Origin: Eutreptiella sp. 'Long Island Sound 2002'
Lineage: Eukaryota; Euglenozoa; Euglenophyceae; Eutreptiales; Eutreptiaceae
Length of the DNA: 64,000 nt
NCBI GenBank assembly: GCA_964036045.1
Contig: OZ038384.1
Span: forward strand, 52,056,843-52,120,842
Direction of reading: 5' to 3'
Shown here: positions 21,101 to 30,100 of the stretch, in pieces
How the letters are laid out: every line of letters begins with the position of its first letter
Position numbering within the stretch: position 1 is the first letter of the stretch
The notes under the pieces: model-generated
What the model saw: the letters and a program-made list of their open reading frames with translations, nothing else
Told to the model about the DNA's origin: nothing
Databases searched by the model: none
Position numbers and translations under genes: made by a program

Positions 21101-24100
21101 GCTTCATCCAAAAATGTGCTTGTAGGCAGAGGAACAAGCCCAAGCACAGAGGAAAGCGGATGAGCTCGACGAGCAAAACAGAGCAGCCGAGGAAGCAGCC
21201 AGCGCCAGGAGGCAAGATCCTTTTTGCGTATGAAAAATTCTTGTGCATCAATGGAACCTGCAATGATTGTGCAGCGAGGCACCATTGCATTGGTGTCGTG
21301 AAAATCATTTTCTAGCATGTTCTTCATCCCAACATCTATTTGCACACGGATGAAACGGCCCTAGCACAAAGAAAAGAGCAGAAGAGACCGGCTGAGGAAG
21401 CCAAAACAGCCAACGCCGAGAAGCAGGTTCGTTTGTCTGTTTCGATCATTGTTGTGCATTGATGGAACCACCATGATGGAATGATAGAATGATGGCACCA
21501 CTGTCGTTAAAGTCATTTCCCTGCATTTACTTCATCCGAACATCTGCTTACAGGCAGATGAAAAGGCCCAAGCACAGAGAAGAGCAGATGATCCTAAGGA
21601 TGTGGATCCTAAGGATACAGAGTCGGAAGCACACGGCCCGGAGAAGGAAGGTCTCAGCAAGAACGCCGAAGCAGCCGAGAGAGCCAAAGCCGCCAAGAAG
21701 GCCGACGCAGCCGAGAAAGCTGAAGCAGCCGATGGTAGGAAGCAGGTTCTATTTTTCGGAGGGAACATTCTTGTGTATCGATGGAACCAACGATGATAGA
21801 ATGATGGCACCATTGTATTTTGGTGTCGTGAAAGTCATTTTCTTGCATGTGCTTCATCAAAACATCTGTTTGCAGGCAGAGGAAAACGCCCAACCACAAA
21901 GGAAAGTCGATGAGCGCGAGGAGCAGAAGAGAGCGGCCGAGGAAGCCGAAACAGCCAATACCAGGATGCAGGTTCGTTTGTCTGTTTGGAACATTCTTGT
22001 GCATTGATGGAACCACCATGATGCAATGATAGAATGATGGCACCACTGTCTTTAAATTCATTTTCCTGCATGTGATTCATCCCAACATCTTCTTACAGGC
22101 AGAGGAAAAGGTCCAAGCACAGAGGAAAGAGCAAACAGGAGCGGCTGAGGAAGCCGAAACAGGCAACGCTGGGAAGCAGGTTCTTTTGTCTATTTGACAA
22201 CGTGTTGTGCATCGATGGAACCAGCAATGATAGAATGGTGGCACCAGGCCTTGATAAAGTCATTTTCTTGCATGTGCCCCATCCGCACATGTGCTTGTAG
22301 GCAGAGGAACAAGCCCAAGCACGAAGGAAAGCGGATGAGCTCGACGAGCAAAACAGAGCGGCCGAGGAAGCAGCCAGCGCCAGGAGGCAAGATCCTTTTT
22401 GCGTATGAAAAATTCTTGTGCATCAATGGAACCTGCAATGATTGTGCAGCGAGGCACCATTGCATTGGTGTCGTGAAAATCGTTTTGTAGCATGTTCTTC
22501 ATCCCAACATCCATTTGCAGACGGATGAAACGGCCCTAGCACAAAGAAAAGAGCAGAAGAGACCGGCATAGGAAGCCGAAACAGCCAACGCTGAGAAGCA
22601 GGTTCGCTTGTCTGTTTGGATCATTGTTGTGCATTGATGGAACCACCATGATGCAATGATAGAATGATGGCACCACTGTCGTTAGAGTCATTTTCCTGCA
22701 TTTACTTCATCCGAACATCTGCTTACAGGCAGATGAAAAGGTCCAAGCACAGAGAAGAGCAGATGATCCTAAGGATGTGGATCCTAAGGATGTGGAGTCG
22801 GAAGCACACGGCCTGGAGAAGGAAAGTCTCAGCGGTTCCGCCCTAATGGACGCGAGAACTGGTCAGTAGGTGGGACCGTTGGAACAGGTGTGCGCTGAGT
22901 GTCGGGATGCGCTCTTGTGCACCGATTGAACCAGCGATGATGGAATGATGGCCCCATTGTCTTCTGGCGTGGTGAAAGTGGTTTTCTTGCATGTGCTTCA
23001 GCCCAAAATTTGCTTGCAGAGAGAGGAACAGGTCTGAGCACAGAGGAGAACAGAGGAGCTCGACAAGCAGAAGAGAGCGGCTGAGGAAGCCGAAACAACC
23101 AATGCCGAGAAGCAGGTTCGCTAGTCTGTTTGGATCATTCTTGTGCATTGATGGAACCACCATGATGCAATGATAGAATGATGGCACCACTGTCGTTAAA
23201 GTCATTTTCCTGCATTTACTTCATCCGAACATCTGCTTACAGGCAGATGAAAAGGTCCAAGCACAGAGAAGAGCAGATGATTCTAAGGATGTGGATCCTA
23301 AGGATGTGGAGTCGGAAGCACAAGGCCTGGAGAAGGAAAGTCTCAGCGGTTCCGCCCTAATGGACGCGAGAACTGGTCAGTTGGTGGGACCGTTGGAACA
23401 GGTGTGCGCTGAGCGTCGGGATACGCTCTTGTGCACCGATTGAAGCAGCGATGATGGAATGATGGCCCCATTGTCTTCTGGCGTGGTGAAAGTGGTTTTC
23501 TTGCATGTGCTTCAGCCCAAAATTTGCTTGCCGAGAGAGGAACAGGTCCGAGCACAGAGGAGAGCAGAAGAGCCGGACAAGCAGAAGAGGGCGGCTGAGG
23601 AAGCCGAAACAACCAATGCCGAGAAGCAGGTTCGTTTGTCTGTTTGCATCATTCTTGTGCATTGATGGAACCGCCACGATGGAATGATAGAATGATGGCA
23701 CCACTGTCGTTAAAGTCAGTTTCCTGCATTTACTTCATCCGAACGTCTGCTTACAGGCAGATGAAAAGGCCCAAGCACAGAGAAGAGCACATGATCCTAA
23801 GAATGTGGATCCTAAGGATGTGGAGTCCGAAGCACACGGCTGTGAGAAGGAAAGTCTCAGCGAGAACGCCGAAGCAGCAGAGGACAGTCAATGGGTGAGA
23901 CCTTTGGAAGAGGTGTGTGTTGAGTGCTGCGATGCGAAGTTATGCTGCTTTGCCTCACCCATCTAGGGGTTAGCCAACCATCCAAGCACGCTCTTGACGT
24001 CTCTGGTTTTTGAGGCCTCGCCACTGTTCCTGCTTCCTCGATGAGGGATAATAGACTGCCTCTCCACCCCATGGTCAGCGGTTGTCAGCAGTGAAGGAAA

Positions 24101-27100
24101 AATCTGCTCGTACCCGTCCACAGCAATGCCCGCACATGGAATTCATGTAGCCATGCTTTCTCATAGGGGAGGCATCCATTGCAGCGTCTTTACGAAAAGT
24201 GGCTGAAAGATTTCCAAACTGAGCATGCTCTGAGTACACTTTGCGATGGGATTGTAGTCATGGAATCCAACATACCAGGAGCGGGCTATGGGCTGTTTTC
24301 AACCTCTGATTATCCTGAGAAGCATCTTTTGACCCTTATGTATGGAACGTTGAAGACTTTTGCAGAGGCATCGAAGGAGTCTGATGCTACGTTCCACTAT
24401 ACCCTTGTCCCGCGGGCTCTTGTCCTGGAAGGAATTCGTAAGCCTTTTCCAGGCTATGGAGGGGCCAGCTTTGCAAACCATGGTGGAAAATTTGCAAACG
24501 CTAGTCTCCAGCGCATCCAGTTGCTCGGGAATCTTGTGCACCTTTCTGGTTTGGTAACTACAAAGGCAATCATAAAAGGGTCGGAGCTCCTGGTAAATTA
24601 TGGACCAGGGTACCAACGTAAACATCCATATGTACGGGACCCCCAAGATGATCCGAACGCTCATGAGTCCGTTTGGGATGAGACAACCATGCACTTGGCA
24701 CAGGTAATTTGTGCCTCTTGCTTTGGGGTGCAGTTGGGATACAAACTCTTCGGTGGAGATTGCCCCAGCTTATGCACGCAAGAGCCGTCTGTTCACGGGG
24801 GGCTCACAGGCAGGGGACCCTTTACGCCGACTCCCCCCCTCCCCCCCCCTCTCTGGATCTGGGACCCGCATGGTAACCCAGCAGGTGGTCCTCGTCTCCC
24901 ACACAAGTGAACAGGTAGACCCATCCACCACCCTACCCCCCCCACCCCCAGCCTGCGCCCCCGACGGGAGGGGTGCACGGAGTCGGCGCCCTCAGGGCCT
25001 AAAAAGTGGAGGCTGTGAAGGGCTCACAGCTTGACCGCTGTGGGTATCCCTTGAGCGGCCTGCCCAGGGAACCTCCAGGTGTGCACGTGCCCCTCCAACT
25101 TCATCACAGACGCCTAGGCCAGCACAGCCACGTGCACTCCAGTGCAGTTGTGGGTGACCCCTGGAGGCCAGACAGCCACCAGCCGACCCCTGCCCCCCCC
25201 CCCCCCTTCCTCAACGGAGAGGCCATTCGGGTGTGGTGCCCTCTAGGCCCCCTCGTCTACGCGGGCTGTAGCGCCGCAGCCAGTGCAGCCAGCACAGGTG
25301 GCACCCAGGGCAGGGAAGCACACTGTGCGCCCTGGTGCCCCTCCACCTGCCCAGGGTACGCCCTCGGCCGTGGGAGCCGGACCCAGCCCGCGAGGCAGCA
25401 CCACCTGTGCCTAAGGCAGTCAAGGAGTGCGGGTCTGACCCCAGTCGTGCCACGTACCACCGCCTTCCCGTGCCAATAGGCAGTCGTGGAGTGGTTGGGT
25501 AGCATGTCCTTGTGACGTGGAGGTTGCGAGCCCAGGCCCACATCTCCCCCGGCGGGCTCAGCGTCAGGCTCTCCAGCCTCCCTGCCGGGGCCTGGAGCAC
25601 CAGGCACACACTTCCCCGCGCCATGTGCGCCAACGCCGAACAACAATTGAGCAAGCAGGTGTGCCACAGCCCTCCCCCCCCCCCCCTCAGACACACAAGG
25701 GCACATACAAACAGGCACGGCGGCATCTCCCGCCCGCGAGCGCCACCGCGGGGTCTGGGGGCGGTCAACAGTCCGGTAGGCCTTGTGACCGGACACCCGG
25801 GTACGACCGCCCAGTCGGGTCCCGCAGGGAAGGCGGCGCGGACCGTGGTTAGGCGACCAGGCGAGGCCTTGACCCAACCCAACCCAACCCAACCCCCCCC
25901 CCCCTCCCTGGAAATTGGCGGGAAAGTGCCGGACAATGGGCGCCAAAGGCGCCCGAAGTAAATTTTTCTTGAATAAGTAGAGGGTGAAAAAATGAGTTTT
26001 CACCCCATGTATCTATACTCAAAATACTCAGTTTTTTGAGGAGAACCCAATAATGGATGCTGGGGTGATGTAGCATCACTGCCCACTTTCGGGCCCCCGA
26101 TAAGGCAAGGTTGAGGGAGCCAATTCTGATTTTGACCCCGGCTGGGAATTGACCTACCATGCCTCCCCCCCCTGTTGCAATTTTTTTTTGCCAACATACA
26201 TTCTGCAAAAATGTCTACCGCAATGAGGGGGTCATTTTAAGCCGTATATGTTGGGGTCCGGGTGCCCCCCTCCCCTTCAGCCGGCCCCAGACCCCCCCCG
26301 ACCCAGCCCCCCCCCCCCCCCCCCCCCCCCCCCTCCTCCCCCCACCCTGAATATTGGCTGGAAAGTGGGAGGGAGTCGGCGTATGGCCCGTTGCTACGCC
26401 CCCCCCGTGCGTCTGCTGTCTGTTATGCTCAAGTGTACTAGTACCCATCATCTGTGTGCAGATTGCTGCCTCAGACGGTGAACAAGTCCCAAGTCCAAAG
26501 GAACTTCGATCCTTCCATACGTCCTGGCGAGGGGGCTTCAAAAACTGTACTGGTGCTACCCCTCGGGAGCTTGGCAACATGTTACGGCGAATTTTCACCA
26601 CCCTTCTAGGCGATTCCCCATGGCACGCAGCAGCACACAACGGGGTGAGATCTTTGGTGTTCATCGCCAAGGAGTGGAGTGACCCAGAGACATTCCAGGT
26701 TTCTGCATTCTTATGGCATTGTTGACGGCACATTTGGATTTTGGAAGTGGTGGGCGTTGCCCCGTGCCTTCTCCGCGTATCAGAGGCTGTGGAAGCCTGC
26801 ATTCTTGCCCAGTGTCCCCAAAACCCCTTGCCCAGCTTTCAGCACCGTATGCTTCTCCCACTGCGATTCCCACGTTGTCAGCGCAAAGACGTCAACATCC
26901 GTGAAGAAGACAGTTTTAAGTTCACCGTTGATGTTATGCAGGATGAAAAAGTGATTGCTGTGATGCCAATCAGCCGCAGCTTCTGGTTCCCCGGCGAGGA
27001 CCACGTGCAGACTTCATTTTCGTTTGGAGATATCCTCTTGAGTCAGTTGTCAGTGCCGTACATTTGCCAATACTCTAAATCCACGGGTCTATTTGCAGTC

Positions 27101-30100
27101 GCAAGGCTGTTCAGCCACACCTCGTGTGACCAGAGCGTCGAGGCATGTCGGCCTGTCAAAGTACCACCGCCATCTACCCCATCCACAAAATCCACGACCT
27201 CAGAACCCTTCACGGCATCCACAACGTCAGCGCCATCCAGTGCGGTTCGAAAGGGGGCACCTACAACACAACCAAAGAAGGCCAAGCCACCAGCAAAGCT
27301 GGCACAAAAATCAAAACCAAAGAAGGCGCCACCACAGGGAGCACGGAAGCGAAGACAGCGTAGTCCAAGTGTCAGCAGCAGAACAAGCAGCGAGGAAAGC
27401 CCAAGGCTGAATCTAAGAAGACACCACAGCGTTGAAAGCAGCGAAACCAGCCAAGACAGGACCCCTCCCCGGAACCTTCGACAAGAAGACAAACAGCGCA
27501 ACAGTAGGCACAGGTCACCATCTATCGAGAGTTGGTCTATGGGGAGCAGATCACTATCCCCTGCGGCAGCAGCACAAAGCGGCAGCCGTCAACCGGAACG
27601 TGATAGAAGGCCATCATCTCCTTCGGACAATGGTATGTTTGGTTGCAACGCTCTGATATTTGTATGTTTTGTTCAGCTTCGGAGCTAGGCGAGCAACAAC
27701 ACAGGGTCTGCATGGTGAGGCTCTTTCAGGGGGGGGGGGATATGCGATTCGCATTTTTCCGCAATTTCCGCATTTTTTTTCAAATTTTTTGGGCAGGTCC
27801 CTTAGTGTAATGTTCAAGAGGAAGCATTCTAGTGGCATTGTCTTGTGGTCAGTTGTTGCCGGAGGTTTTTTATTTGGCAGATGGTAGGGGAAATTTTTTT
27901 TGTTTGACCCTATGTGTCTATGCTCAAAATATTCAGAATTTGTGGAGAATTCAAAAATGGATGAAAACCACAGAAAAGGACATTGACCCCGACCCGACCT
28001 CCGGGTCGGACTTTCGCTGATGGGAGCCTGAGTTGATGGGCAAATTTTTCTTGAACGCTTTTTCCCCTAGTTGTGTATATTGAAAATGAACAGCGTGTCA
28101 TGGGGATCATTTTGAGGTATGTATGTTGGGGTATCCCCCCCTCCCCCCCAGGGAGCCCGGCGGTTTGGGTCAATGGGGGAGCACCTGATGCGGCGCGGAT
28201 ATTCAGCGGTCTGGCCTGACCAAGCAGCTGCAGCTTCTGCCCCTAGCTGTTTGGAGCCTAGTCCGTGGTATTCTTGAGTTGAACTACTGCACTAAGTTGT
28301 TCCATCAAACCGTCCATGCTTTGAGCGCCCAATTGTGCAAGACGAGACCAAACATTGGGGTTTTGGGGGGCAAACACCATTCTAACCAAACCGCATTTTC
28401 TATCGCATTTTTTGCCCCATTTTCCGCATTTTGTCCGCATTTTTCCGCATTTTTTGCCAATCCCGGCAACAGCATCCCCCCCCCCCCCCGCTCTTTGGAG
28501 CAGAGAGGGACAATTTATGTGCATCATTGGAGAATGGACTCATTCATGTGCATCTATGTGCATCGTGGTAATCTGTGAGTAGCGGTCAAGTGCTTTGTCT
28601 ATCACGCAGGACGCCAAAGAACAGACTCATCAGAGACAAGAACAGAAGAAGCAGGAAATCTCAACGCCGCTCCAGATCGCCCTCATGCAGCCACCAACCA
28701 GACCATGGCAAAAGGATGACCGTGCCCAGTATGTCTGCTGCCACGAGGCCAGAGCTTTTGTAGTGTGTGTCCTACCCTAGGGTGGGTCTGTGAGGATTTT
28801 AGGCAGGGTGGGCTTCCGGGTAGGGTAGGCCATTGTGGAGGATTTTGGGTTGGCGCCTGGATAAGGAGAAGCAACAAGTACCAAAGGGGGAACAATGTGA
28901 CATCAGTTTGAACCTGAATGTCTCCGCAGTGGTCTGTGAGTAGTTGTTGAACGCTTTGTCCGGGGGCCCTATTGCTCGGCAGGGAAGGGGCTCCTCAGAA
29001 GCACGAAGCAGTCGATCAAAACGATCAGCATCATGGCACTCTTCGTCGTGGTCAATGACAGACAGATACCCGTCAAGCAGCCGCCGTGACAGAAGACCGG
29101 CCCTGCCTGGGGACCGTGGTATGTGTGCTGACATTGGTACACAGTAATGAGCTTCGGACTTGGACAACCTTGCCAATGCCCACCCGTCTGGTCGCCGACA
29201 GGGAAGAGGGGTGGCCAAGCCGTAGGCCTGAACCATCCAAAATTGTAGCTTGCTGATGCCTCTTCTCGCTGGACATGAGTATGCATCTCAGGAACTCTGC
29301 TGTAGTCTGTGAGTAGTTGTTAACTGCTTTGTCCTTAGGCCCTGTCTCTCGGAGCGGGAGGGACTCGTCAGAAGCACGAAGCAGTCGATCACAACGATCA
29401 CCATCACGGCACTCTTCATCGCGGTCAATGACAGACAGATACCCGTCAAGCAGCCGCCATGACAGAAGACCGACCCTGCCTGCGGATCGTGGTATGCGTG
29501 CTGACATTGGTACACATTAATGATCTTCGGACTTGAACAGCCTTGCCAATGCCCACCCGTCTGGTCGCCGACAGGGAAAAGGGGTGGCCAAGCCGTAGGC
29601 CTGAACCATCCAAAATTGTAGCTTGCTGATGCCTCTTCTCGCCGGACATGAGTATGCATCTCAGGAACTCTGCTGTAGTCTGTGAGTAGTTGTTAACTGC
29701 TTTGTCCTTAGGCCCTATTTCTCGGAGCGGGAGGGACTCGTCAGAAGCACGAATCAGTCGATCACATCGATCACCATCACGGCACTCTTCGTCGCGGTCA
29801 ATGACAGACAGATACCCATCAAGCAGCCGCCATGACAGAAGGCCGACCCTGCCTGCGGATCGTGGGATGCGTGCTGACATTGGTACACATTAATGAGCTT
29901 CGGACTTGGACAACCTTGCCAATGCTTACCCGTCTGGTCGCCGACAGGGGAGAGGGGTGGCCAAGCCGTAGGCCTGAACCATTCAAAATTGTAGCTTGCT
30001 GATGCCTCTTCTCGCCGGACATGAGTATGCATCTGAAGATCTCTGCAGTAGTCTGTGAGCAGTTGTTAACTGCTTTGTCCTTAGGCCCTATCCCTCGGCG

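Noticed and set aside
28799-30032. Minus-strand ORFs of 123-145 codons repeated three times
   Set aside because: They are antisense to the RS exons and introns. The plus-strand frames have correct splice borders and phase.
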